Below are positions 31,191-38,530 of a stretch of DNA of 44,880 bases, in pieces. A program made the translations under genes and the position numbers. Below the pieces are notes generated by a model. The model was not told where the DNA came from. It saw nothing but the letters and a program-made list of their open reading frames with translations, and made no database searches. The first letter of the stretch is position 1, and the number at the start of each line of letters is the position of its first letter. The DNA comes from Paenibacillus gorillae. Lineage in GTDB: Bacteria > Bacillota > Bacilli > Paenibacillales > Paenibacillaceae. The stretch is from assembly GCF_000513275.1 (NCBI RefSeq), contig NZ_CBVJ010000109.1, forward strand, positions 1 through 44,880, in the 5' to 3' direction.

Positions 31191-33053
31191 ACGTTATTCA
31201 GCTCCTCTAATTGCAGCAAATAGAGCCGTGCTGTCGTCTTCGCCGTCTTGACGATGCGGTCAGCGATGTCGGCCGTTAGCAGCGGATGCTGCACGACCGT
31301 CTCCAGCCGCTCGAAGTGCAGCTCGTCGGAATCGCTATGATAGAGCAAGAACGATACTTGCTCGTCGTCCAGCCCCAGCTGATTGCGAATCATTTCTCCC
31401 CAATAACGGGCCATCCGGCAGCCGAGTCCCTCGATAATCCACATAGCGCCGATGAGGTCGACAGGGTTGTCGCGGCTCGCACGCTGGAACAGGTAGGCCG
31501 ACAACGCCTCGCTGCCGATGATTTTTCTCCCCTGATTGAATAGCTGCCAGCTCTCCCCCGACTGCTACATAATTACGTTCTAGAATTTCAAAATCACGAT
31601 GCTCGTCTCTCGCATGAGCAATGAACGTTGACCGCAGATCGATATGCTCAATTGGAATGTAGGATGCTGCACGCGCGATCCATTGTGAGCCGTCAATGAC
31701 TTGCTGGCGAATATTTTCCATCAGCGATTTATAGTCGGTTATCGTGAATTTTCCGTGATACAGCTTATAAATAATCGGCACGCGGGCCAGCTTCTGCTCG
31801 AAGTCGATCCATACGTGCACAAGCTGGCGAACGAGGTGAGCTTGCACATTATTCGTGCTGTCGTATTTCAAATGCGGCGCTTCCGGCTCCCGATCCTCGA
31901 AAGGCGCCTGAAGCACCTCTTCCTTAGAACCAACAACTGTCATCAGCATATACGAGGTCTGGAACCGGCCGCTCTCTGGCACCATGCACAGTACGCGCTC
32001 GCCAGGTGAAAGCTTGCCGCTGCCAAGCAGCTCCTCCAGCATAATGTAGATCGATGCCGCTCCTGTATTGCCTCGCGTGTACAGATTGGTGAACCATTTC
32101 TCTTCTGGAATCGTTAAGCCGCCAAGCCTCAGCAGACGGAATATTTCGTCACGGAAGAAGTGCGAGGAATAATGGCATACCATCCAATCGATTGAAGCCG
32201 GATCAACAGCGCCTTCCTCCACAAGCTCGAAGAAGCGGTCCACTCCCACCTTCGGCATTTCATTCACAAGCCGGATATCCTGCTTCAGATTAACCGCGCC
32301 ATCATCGGCTGCTTCATGTATCGTCCGGTAATCCTGCCAGCTGGCATGTTCCTTGTTGTCCTTGTTGCTCCCTGCGTACATGCATACGTCATAGCTATTG
32401 GCATAGGATTTGTTGTCGATCCACTCGATGCGCAGCGACAAGCCGCTAGGGGCAGGACAATTTTGCAAAATAGCCGCTCCAGCGCCATCCGACAGCATGA
32501 AACGGAGAAAGTCGGTATCGAATGGCACCGGGCTGTCCTGGTACGCCTGCTGCGCTTCGAATCGCGTATGCTTGAAGACGCGGCTGGGAAACTCGCTGGC
32601 GCAAGATATCGCTACACGGCTCTCGCCAGACAGCACTTGCAGATAAGCATTCTTCATCGCCTGCATCCCGCTGGCACATATCCCGTGATGGGTTGCGATT
32701 TCCATGACGGGCAGTCCCGTCTCCGCATGGACCATACTCGCAAAGCCGGGGACAAGAAGGTCTCCCTGTGTCGTGCCCACTGCTAGAAAGTCGATGTCAC
32801 GCTCGCTTGCGTTAGGATTGCGATCCAGCGCATCGCGAATGGCCAATGCTGCCATCTCGGCATTGCTGTACAAGCTGCGCTGTTCCTTGTCGATGGCATA
32901 ATGGCGGTAACGGATTTTATTTTGCTCAAGGATGCGTCTCATGGACTTGGAGCTCTTGCCGTTGATTCTGCCCAGGTAGTCTTCAATCTCTTCATTGCCG
33001 ATTGGCTCTCCCGGCAGAAACTTCCCCATGCTTGTCACATATACGTTGTTCAT
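31187..33053 (-). CDS. KAS III fused to haem-oxygenase-like iron domain, frameshifted
   Basis: Residues 1-380 are a ketoacyl-ACP synthase III-like thiolase fold with an intact triad: Cys126 (GICASG), His294 (VCHYSS) and Asn329 (RGNTG). From about 400 an iron-containing haem-oxygenase-like domain follows (HLVRQLVHVWIDFEQKL; FIAHARDEHRDFEILE). The frame breaks at a run of five A (minus strand; 31522-31526). Removing one A continues through KIIGSEALSAYLFQRASRD to the true end at 31187, including LYHSDSDELHFERL with likely iron ligands, for a total of ~621 residues. As given, the product would stop ~60 residues into a wrong frame. ATG 33053 has TAGGAGG upstream. It probably condenses and oxidises an acyl chain; the product is unknown. 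Confidence 0.8.
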
Positions 33054-33159
33054 CCGGCAAACCTCCTATAGGATATGGTATATACCCCATAATCGCCCAT
33101 GAAGCACTCCGCGGATAGTTCCAACTTTTTATAGTACTAGTGCACCCTGCTTCTCTTAT

Positions 33160-33204
33160 GAAAAAGAAGCCAGACAAGGTGCTGCGGCCCCTCATTCTGG
33201 CTTC
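33160..33204 (-). terminator. Terminator of the MFS gene
   Basis: Arms GAAGCCAGA / TCTGGCTTC (33166-33204) with a longer loop, followed on the minus strand by TTTTTC. It separates the MFS gene from the ketoacyl-synthase operon, which then has its own promoter region (a TATATACC palindrome near 33070-33090 lies just before the ribosome site). Confidence 0.78.
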
Positions 33205-33253
33205 CTGCCAATTTCCATCCACATCCTCGAACAGCGTCCACAGCTAACCCGCT

Positions 33254-34462
33254 TTATGTACTTACACGCTGTACGCGCTTCCCTCCGGTAAACAATGTAA
33301 GCCCAAAGCACAGAAGCAGGATGAATCCAGCAACTACATAAGGGAAGTTCAAATTCACATCGAATAAAATACCCGCTGCTATCGGTCCTATAATATTGCC
33401 AAGGCTGGTAAAGGAAGAATTAAGCCCTGCCACATATCCCTGCTGCTCTTGGGCGACCATGGACATTTGTGTGCTGATAGCCGGTCGCAACAGATCAATA
33501 GCTAGAAATATAACGAAAGTAACTGCAAAGATCAGCCAGTACTGTTCGACTAATAACGTTAATAGGACGAACACCCCTGCAGCGAGCAGGCAAAGCGTAA
33601 TGACCAGCTTTTCGCCAAAACGGTTCATGAGCCATCCGAAAATCGTTAGCTGAATAACCGCGCCGCCAATGGAGGCAAAAGTGAAAATGAAGGCAATATC
33701 CTTCGGTGTGAAACCGAACTTGTGATCAACGAACAGTCCGAACACGGCTTCATAATTAGCAAGTCCAAACGACATAACGAACACAATAATTAAGCTGATA
33801 AAATACGGCTCACGATAAGAGAAACGCAACTGCTGAAGCAGACTTCTTTTCGGTGTGGAATTAGACATTTCGTTATGGTTATCACCTTTCGCAATAGAAG
33901 GCAGCGATTCCGGCAAGATAATCATCGTCAGAACTGCAGCAACCAGACCGGCAGCTCCCGCAGCAAAGAACGGCACGCGAATACCGAACTCCGCAATAAA
34001 GCCTCCGATGCCAGGAGCAATGATGTAGCCTGTGGAGATTGAAGCATTAATAAAGCCCATCCCTTTGGCACGCTCTTCCTCCGTCGTGATATCTGCCGCG
34101 TAGGCCATGACAGCAGGCATGATGAGCGCACCGCTAACGCCTCCCATCATCCGGGACACAAACAGCAGCAGAGCAGAATCCGCTAATCCGAATATGACCT
34201 CCGCACAGGCGAAGACCAGCATTCCAGCGACAATAATGCGCTTGCGCCCGAAGGAATCGGACAGCCGCCCTGCCAGCGGTGAGAAGACCAGCTGTGTGAA
34301 TGCAAAGGAGGCGACAAGCAAGCCGGCAATGCTTCCGTTAACGTCCAGCATCGTAATGTATTTAGGAATTACAGGTATGACCAGACCAATCCCGGCAAAG
34401 ACCAAAAACAAGTTAAACATCAGAAGCAGCATAACGCCCCTATTTTTAAATAATAAAGCCAT
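33254..34462 (-). CDS. MFS drug-type exporter (DHA1/TetA-like)
   Basis: A 402-residue, 12-helix major facilitator. Loop 2-3 motif A is GRLSDSFGRKRIIVAG, and helix 5 carries the antiporter-type region GVSGALIMPAVMAYAADIT. ATG 34462 is chosen because GGTGGAGG lies 9 bp upstream; the frame is open to 34522 without a ribosome site. A promoter with a large inverted repeat lies upstream (34524-34568). The ketoacyl-synthase operon follows downstream and an HxlR regulator gene ends upstream, so it may export the acyl product or a toxic electrophile. The exact substrate is unknown. Confidence 0.87.
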   Translation of the reverse strand: MALLFKNRGVMLLLMFNLFLVFAGIGLVIPVIPKYITMLDVNGSIAGLLVASFAFTQLVFSPLAGRLSDSFGRKRIIVAGMLVFACAEVIFGLADSALLLFVSRMMGGVSGALIMPAVMAYAADITTEEERAKGMGFINASISTGYIIAPGIGGFIAEFGIRVPFFAAGAAGLVAAVLTMIILPESLPSIAKGDNHNEMSNSTPKRSLLQQLRFSYREPYFISLIIVFVMSFGLANYEAVFGLFVDHKFGFTPKDIAFIFTFASIGGAVIQLTIFGWLMNRFGEKLVITLCLLAAGVFVLLTLLVEQYWLIFAVTFVIFLAIDLLRPAISTQMSMVAQEQQGYVAGLNSSFTSLGNIIGPIAAGILFDVNLNFPYVVAGFILLLCFGLTLFTGGKRVQRVST

Positions 34463-34523
34463 CCTCTGTTGCCTCCACCTAGCGCCAAGTTTCATCACAA
34501 CCCACTTAATAAACATAAACATA

Positions 34524-34568
34524 TAAAAAGTATGATGTAAATGTAATACACATACTTTTTAGTGTCAA
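34524..34568 (-). promoter_or_regulatory. Promoter and inverted-repeat operator of the MFS gene
   Basis: On the minus strand, TTGACA (34563-34568), 17 bp and TACATT (34540-34545). TAAAAAGTATG (34524-34534) and CATACTTTTTA (34551-34561) form a perfect 11-bp inverted repeat with a 16-bp spacer around the -10 element. The placement suits a repressor site. The HxlR protein encoded just upstream is one candidate regulator. Confidence 0.65.
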
Positions 34569-34693
34569 TATAAACTTTATAAATAAATATGTTTATTATA
34601 TAGGTTGAGCAAATGGATGTGTGCTAGCGGATGGAGACGATGAAATAGAGGGTTCGGTAAAACTAGCTAGAGCCGCTTACACGGGGACCTATC

Positions 34694-35071
34694 TTATGGT
34701 TGTGAATAATTGGATAGCTGACCCTGCTCTTCCTTGCTCTTTTTATGTTCAATGTGATGAAATCCCCATCCGCACATGTCATTAAGAACAGTACTGAGTG
34801 TTTGTCCGTGCTCAGAAATGAAATATTCAACTTTAGGCGGGATCTCCTGATAGACCCTTCGGATGATCATGCCATCGCGCTCCAGCTCACGAAGCTGGCT
34901 GGTAAGCATCCCTTGGGTTATTGTTGGAATCATCCGCCTCAGCTCTCCGAATCGCTTAGTGCCTTCATTCAGCAAAATATATAAGATAATCGGCTTCCAC
35001 TTCCCTCCAATGACCTGGAGAGTGGCCGTGACTCCATTTATTAAAAACGAATTGCTTACATCTTCGGACAT
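34694..35071 (-). CDS. HxlR-family redox/electrophile regulator
   Basis: A 125-residue winged-helix repressor with the HxlR signature: GGKWKPIILYILLNEGTKRFGELRRMIP, then ITQGMLTSQLRELERDGMI and YFISEHGQTL. Start ATG 35071 is chosen for the GAGGG 7 bp upstream; an ATG at 35107 lacks one. A single cysteine lies near the C-terminus (MCGWGF), and none is near the N-terminus where YodB/HypR-type sensors have theirs. It is divergent from the flavodoxin-fold oxidoreductase at 35330, a typical HxlR target pairing. Confidence 0.88.
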   Translation of the reverse strand: MSEDVSNSFLINGVTATLQVIGGKWKPIILYILLNEGTKRFGELRRMIPTITQGMLTSQLRELERDGMIIRRVYQEIPPKVEYFISEHGQTLSTVLNDMCGWGFHHIEHKKSKEEQGQLSNYSQP

Positions 35072-35164
35072 CGGCGATCCCTCAATTACTAGTTTTTTTG
35101 AGTACATTTAGAATACTGTTATTGTAACAAACGTGCGGTGGTTAACCAATATACGCAGAAAAGA

Positions 35165-35177
35165 CGTACTTAGTACG
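35165..35177. promoter_or_regulatory. Candidate HxlR operator
   Basis: CGTACTTAGTACG is a perfect 6-1-6 palindrome in the divergent interval between the HxlR gene and the oxidoreductase. Related half-sites CTTAGTATG (about 35231) and GCGTACTTT (about 35249) follow. It is close to the GTAC-containing palindromes typical of HxlR/YodB-type regulators. Confidence 0.65.
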
Positions 35178-35329
35178 CTTTACCATACTAGACGGGGGCC
35201 CAGCAAGGATCTAAGGTACATTTAACCCGACTTAGTATGAAAAAACGGCGTACTTTACAGGAATTGATTCCTCAACAATAATGGAGCAGTCAAGCGCTGA
35301 CATCATCTTGTAGAGAGAGGAAGATTTGC

Positions 35330-35884
35330 ATGAAAACTTTAGTTATCGTTACCCATCCGTCCCTGGATCAGTCCCGAGCCAACCGTGCTCTTATTGATGA
35401 ATTAAGTCAGCATAACAACATTGATGTTCACAACCTTTACGAGGAATACCCAAATTTGGACATCAACATCGAGAAAGAACAGCAGCTGTTGAGCCAATAT
35501 GACCGTGTCGTGCTTCAATTTCCTTTGTTTTGGTACAGTACACCGCCACTGCTCAAAAAATGGTTTGATGAGGTATTAACGTACGGATGGGCGTATGGAA
35601 CAGGCGGCGATAAACTACAAGGCAAGGAGTTCATCGTGGCAGTAACAGCAGGCGGCAGCGAACATAATTATCGTTCAACCGGCCACTATGAGTTCACGAT
35701 CAACGAGTTCTTAAGACCTCTAGAGATAAGCATCAAATATACCGGCGCCGTCTACTTGCCTGCCTTTGTTATATACGACACTCTGGAAGCCACGGATGAC
35801 CAGTTGAAATCGGAAGCACTCAAGTATGCGGAACATATCCGTGCGTCTGCAGATGTACTTGTTGAGAATGTAAAAGCCTCTTAA
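35330..35884 (+). CDS. NAD(P)H-dependent flavodoxin-fold oxidoreductase (YwrO/KefF-like)
   Basis: A 184-residue FMN/FAD-binding quinone- or nitro-reductase of the flavodoxin_2 fold. TLVIVTHPSLDQSRANRAL is the phosphate-binding N-terminus; LQFPLFWYSTPPLLKKWFDEVL and TYGWAYGTGG are the usual cofactor/active-site stretches. ATG 35330 has GAGAGAGGAAG 6 bp upstream. It lies divergent from an HxlR regulator with a palindromic operator in between, so it is probably induced by quinones or electrophiles. It ends before a 15-bp hairpin. Confidence 0.88.
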   Translation: MKTLVIVTHPSLDQSRANRALIDELSQHNNIDVHNLYEEYPNLDINIEKEQQLLSQYDRVVLQFPLFWYSTPPLLKKWFDEVLTYGWAYGTGGDKLQGKEFIVAVTAGGSEHNYRSTGHYEFTINEFLRPLEISIKYTGAVYLPAFVIYDTLEATDDQLKSEALKYAEHIRASADVLVENVKAS

Positions 35885-35933
35885 GTATAGGCAGAGCAAA
35901 TCCGTTCACTATTAAATAGAAAGCATAGCAGCA

Positions 35934-35968
35934 AGACCGCTATAAGCTGCACTAGCTTATAGCGGTCT
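35934..35968 (+). terminator. Hairpin after the oxidoreductase gene
   Basis: Perfect 15-bp stem AGACCGCTATAAGCT / AGCTTATAGCGGTCT with a 5-nt loop, 49 bp after the stop. Only CTTCG follows, so the T-tract is poor, but the stem is strong and positioned as a terminator. Confidence 0.65.
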
Positions 35969-36075
35969 CTTCGCGTCTCACGGCCTTTAGACTTCACGAT
36001 CAGGATCAGGATCAAGTCCTAGAGCTGCTTCATTAACCCCGACTACGATTATTTCCAATAAGAAATAAATCCTTT

Positions 36076-36222
36076 GCTTTTCACCATACATACGCTAATT
36101 ACATTCGCGAAGGCATTCACTTGGAGAGCCTTGCCAACCGCAATCCAATCGATGAATTTCATAAGCAAATTACCCAAGCCTACGAGGAAATTCCGGCTAA
36201 AATAAACCATGGACGCCAATGA
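36076..36222 (+). pseudogene. SecA C-terminal fragment, degenerate
   Basis: A short frame reads YANYIREGIHLESLANRNPI, then DEFHKQITQAYEEI, before a stop at 36222. It resembles the SecA helical-scaffold segment that in E. coli reads [20 protein letters not shown]. No start codon with a ribosome site and no other SecA part is present around it, so this is a leftover of a deleted gene. The rest of the gene-free interval 35885-36450 shows only a terminator (35934-35968) and a promoter (36365-36393). Confidence 0.5.
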
Positions 36223-36364
36223 CGGTAATCGCTTATTATATTCACAGAATTTTGAGGCTGATCTTGCTGCCGGTATACAAGCTGCCAAAATATTGATGCA
36301 GGAAAGCTTTCGCCGCCATGATTTTTGCGGCCTTTTTTCAATTCGGTTTGCTAGGACAATATTT

Positions 36365-36393
36365 TTGCAAACATCAAGTAATCTTATTATAAT
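36365..36393 (+). promoter_or_regulatory. Promoter of fusion gene 3
   Basis: TTGCAA (36365-36370), a 17-bp spacer and a perfect TATAAT (36388-36393), 58 bp upstream of the start at 36451. Unlike fusion 2, no convincing Fur box overlaps it. Confidence 0.65.
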
Positions 36394-36450
36394 AGCCTCA
36401 CCACATAAAAGGCTGGCTTCAGCAGCTCACGGAAGGAAGACAACTCTCCA

Positions 36451-38439
36451 TTGAAAGCAACCGTGAATGTACAAGAGCACATACTGATCTGGAATGATGC
36501 ATCGCTCAAAATCATGGATGTACGACATATCCGCTTGCAACCCGGTGAGGGAGCACCTCCTTACCTGTTCCCTGCCAGCTCCTTTCTGTACGTAACACAT
36601 GGCAGTGCCACGATCATTTTGGACGGAAATGAACATTCTGCAAAGCCTTTCTATATGCTGCATGGCGGCAAAGGTACCCGTCTGGACATTGTCCCAACAA
36701 ATGAATCCTTTCATTATTACCTCATTTTCTATAAAGCCTCCTTACCGCCATCCGTCGAACAGCGTACACTTCGACATCGGGATCAACAATTGCCGTTCCA
36801 CCTTCAGTACGGTTTTATCCCGCTCCATCCTGCCCTCCTCTACGAATTGGCTGAGCGAATGCTGGGCGAATGGCTTGCACAGGGCCGCTTGGAGCGACTC
36901 CATGTCAAAACCCTATTTCATCAATTTGTATATGAGCTGCTTCGGCAGATGGATCAACAGGAGATTAGCATCGTTAGGCCTGATCTTGCTTCTCAGCTTA
37001 TCCGCTATATGCAGGAGTACTATGCCGAGCCTCTGACCCGGGAATCGCTCGCACAGACATTTCACTACAGCGTGCCCTATCTGTCCAAGCATTTCAGGCG
37101 CAAAACCGGTACTAGCATCATCGATTACTTGATCCAAATCAGGATGAACCAAGCAGAAACCCTCCTGCAGCAGACCGGTTTATCTTTGCAAGAAATTGCA
37201 GCAAGCGTCGGATATGCAGACGTATCTTATTTCATCCGAATGTTCAAAAAGCATACCGGAGTAACACCGAAACAATACAAGGATAAGTCTGCACCAGCAG
37301 AAAAAGGCTCTTATCGTCCTATTATTAGGCGCGGATCATCCATTGTTCCGCGCAGGCTGCGTCGTTATATTGATATGAGAGATGATAATCATTATCAATA
37401 TGGCGAAAAAGGAGATTTACTGATGTATAGAAGCAAATTACCTGTTGGAATTACAATGCTGCTGTGCTTGACTCTATTGCTTAGCGCATGCTCCGGACCA
37501 GCGGATACGAACGGCAGAACTGGCACTAACGCTGCGCCCAGCCCAACTGTAAGCACAGAGAGCAATGCCAATAACTCCGGCAGCTCAGCAATTGGAAATA
37601 CAACTGGGAGCTCGGAGATGGTAACCTATTCCGCGGTTAACGGCGAGGTGCAAATTCCTAAAAACCCTCAAAGGATTGTTATGGTCGCAGGAGCCTTCAC
37701 CGGATATTTGCTGGCGCTTGGCCTAAAGCCTGTCGGAACCGGCGATGAGTCCTTTAACAACTATACTGAAGGAAAACTGGACGACGTTGTCAACATCGGC
37801 AACGATGTACCTTATGAGAAAATAACAGAGCTGCAGCCGGATTTAATTGTGGTCTGGAATGACCCTGAGACGATTGAGAAGCTGTCCAAAATTGCACCAA
37901 CCGTCGCTGTTGAATATGGAGTACCTCTGCGGGAGCAATTAACGGACTTCGGCAAAATGACGGGCAGAGAAGCACAGGCTAAGGCTTGGATTACAGAATG
38001 GGACGCTAAAATCGCCGAATACAAACCAATCGTGAAGCAAGCGGTAGGTGACCGCACTGTTTCGATCTTCGATTCGGGCAGTCCTAAGGAGTTTTATGCC
38101 TACGGCAGCTTTGGCAGAGGCGGAGACATTATTTATGGTGAGTTCGCTCTGAAAGCACCGCCGATTATTCAGAGGGAAGCTATCGATAGCGGCACAGGCT
38201 GGGCCAAGTTATCACTGGAGTTGTTGCCGGAATACGCCGGGGATTATATCTTCATTAGCGAGTGGACAGACGTTAAAAATGCGGCACCGGTTTTTGAAGG
38301 CCGTATCTGGGACAACCTCCCCGCTGTCCAGAATAATCACGTTTATCGCGAGGGCAGCCGCGGCTTCGTGTTTAGTGATCCCATCTCATTGGAAGCCCAG
38401 CTTAAATTTGTCGTAGACAGCTTAACCAAAACAGAGTGA
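36451..38439 (+). CDS. AraC regulator fused in frame to siderophore-binding lipoprotein, copy 3
   Basis: A 662-residue frame with the same order as the copies at 13088-15022 and 15639-17627. Sensor domain about 1-175 (VRHIRLQPGEGAPPYLFPAS), helix-turn-helix about 180-285 (LAQTFHYSVPYLSKHFRRK; IAASVGYADVSYFIRMFKK), a linker containing DDNHYQY, a lipoprotein signal with lipobox LLSAC (Cys347), and a ferric-siderophore-binding domain (LQPDLIVVWNDPET; VSIFDSGSPKEFYAYG). The start is TTG 36451, matching the paralogues' N-termini; GTG 36463 is an alternative. The linker DNA holds a perfect Fur box, a promoter and a strong ribosome site for the nested lipoprotein. It is isolated from permease genes and ends at a terminator. 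Confidence 0.85.
   Translation: MKATVNVQEHILIWNDASLKIMDVRHIRLQPGEGAPPYLFPASSFLYVTHGSATIILDGNEHSAKPFYMLHGGKGTRLDIVPTNESFHYYLIFYKASLPPSVEQRTLRHRDQQLPFHLQYGFIPLHPALLYELAERMLGEWLAQGRLERLHVKTLFHQFVYELLRQMDQQEISIVRPDLASQLIRYMQEYYAEPLTRESLAQTFHYSVPYLSKHFRRKTGTSIIDYLIQIRMNQAETLLQQTGLSLQEIAASVGYADVSYFIRMFKKHTGVTPKQYKDKSAPAEKGSYRPIIRRGSSIVPRRLRRYIDMRDDNHYQYGEKGDLLMYRSKLPVGITMLLCLTLLLSACSGPADTNGRTGTNAAPSPTVSTESNANNSGSSAIGNTTGSSEMVTYSAVNGEVQIPKNPQRIVMVAGAFTGYLLALGLKPVGTGDESFNNYTEGKLDDVVNIGNDVPYEKITELQPDLIVVWNDPETIEKLSKIAPTVAVEYGVPLREQLTDFGKMTGREAQAKAWITEWDAKIAEYKPIVKQAVGDRTVSIFDSGSPKEFYAYGSFGRGGDIIYGEFALKAPPIIQREAIDSGTGWAKLSLELLPEYAGDYIFISEWTDVKNAAPVFEGRIWDNLPAVQNNHVYREGSRGFVFSDPISLEAQLKFVVDSLTKTE
37370..37398 (+). 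promoter_or_regulatory. Internal promoter inside fusion gene 3
   Basis: TTGATA (37370-37375), 17 bp and TATCAA (37393-37398) lie inside the open frame. The Fur box 37383-37397 covers the spacer and the -10, and AAAGGAGAT follows just before ATG 37423. Together these form a complete, Fur-repressible expression signal within a coding region. Confidence 0.65.
37383..37397 (+). promoter_or_regulatory. Perfect Fur box inside fusion gene 3
   Basis: TGATAATCATTATCA is a perfect 7-1-7 palindrome identical to the Fur consensus. It is translated within the fusion as DNHYQ. Confidence 0.88.
37423..38439 (+). CDS. Nested frame: siderophore-binding lipoprotein of fusion 3
   Basis: ATG 37423, in frame with the fusion, is preceded 8 bp upstream by AAAGGAG and starts MYRSKLPVGITMLLCLTLLL followed by SAC, a complete lipoprotein signal. 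The 338-residue product is an ABC-type ferric-siderophore receptor. With the internal promoter and Fur box it has every signal of an independent gene. It is the best evidence that the three fusions have two products. Confidence 0.75.
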   Translation: MYRSKLPVGITMLLCLTLLLSACSGPADTNGRTGTNAAPSPTVSTESNANNSGSSAIGNTTGSSEMVTYSAVNGEVQIPKNPQRIVMVAGAFTGYLLALGLKPVGTGDESFNNYTEGKLDDVVNIGNDVPYEKITELQPDLIVVWNDPETIEKLSKIAPTVAVEYGVPLREQLTDFGKMTGREAQAKAWITEWDAKIAEYKPIVKQAVGDRTVSIFDSGSPKEFYAYGSFGRGGDIIYGEFALKAPPIIQREAIDSGTGWAKLSLELLPEYAGDYIFISEWTDVKNAAPVFEGRIWDNLPAVQNNHVYREGSRGFVFSDPISLEAQLKFVVDSLTKTE

Positions 38440-38469
38440 TATTCAGTAGACAAATAGTTTGTAAAAGAC

Positions 38470-38528
38470 GAGGGCAACCCCTATGTTATTAAGCTTATCT
38501 AATAGCATTGGGGTTGCCCTCCTCTTTT
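38470..38528 (+). terminator. Convergent terminator after fusion gene 3
   Basis: Perfect 12-bp stem GAGGGCAACCCC / GGGGTTGCCCTC (38470-38521) followed by CTCTTTTT. The convergent kinase gene ends at 38531, and the minus strand offers GTCTTTTAC, so it may serve both. Confidence 0.85.
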
Positions 38529-38530
38529 TA

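Noticed and set aside
36222..36450. Further reading frame between the SecA-like remnant and fusion gene 3
   Set aside because: Short frames only, with no similarity to SecA parts or other recognisable domains. The stretch seems to be leader plus promoter.
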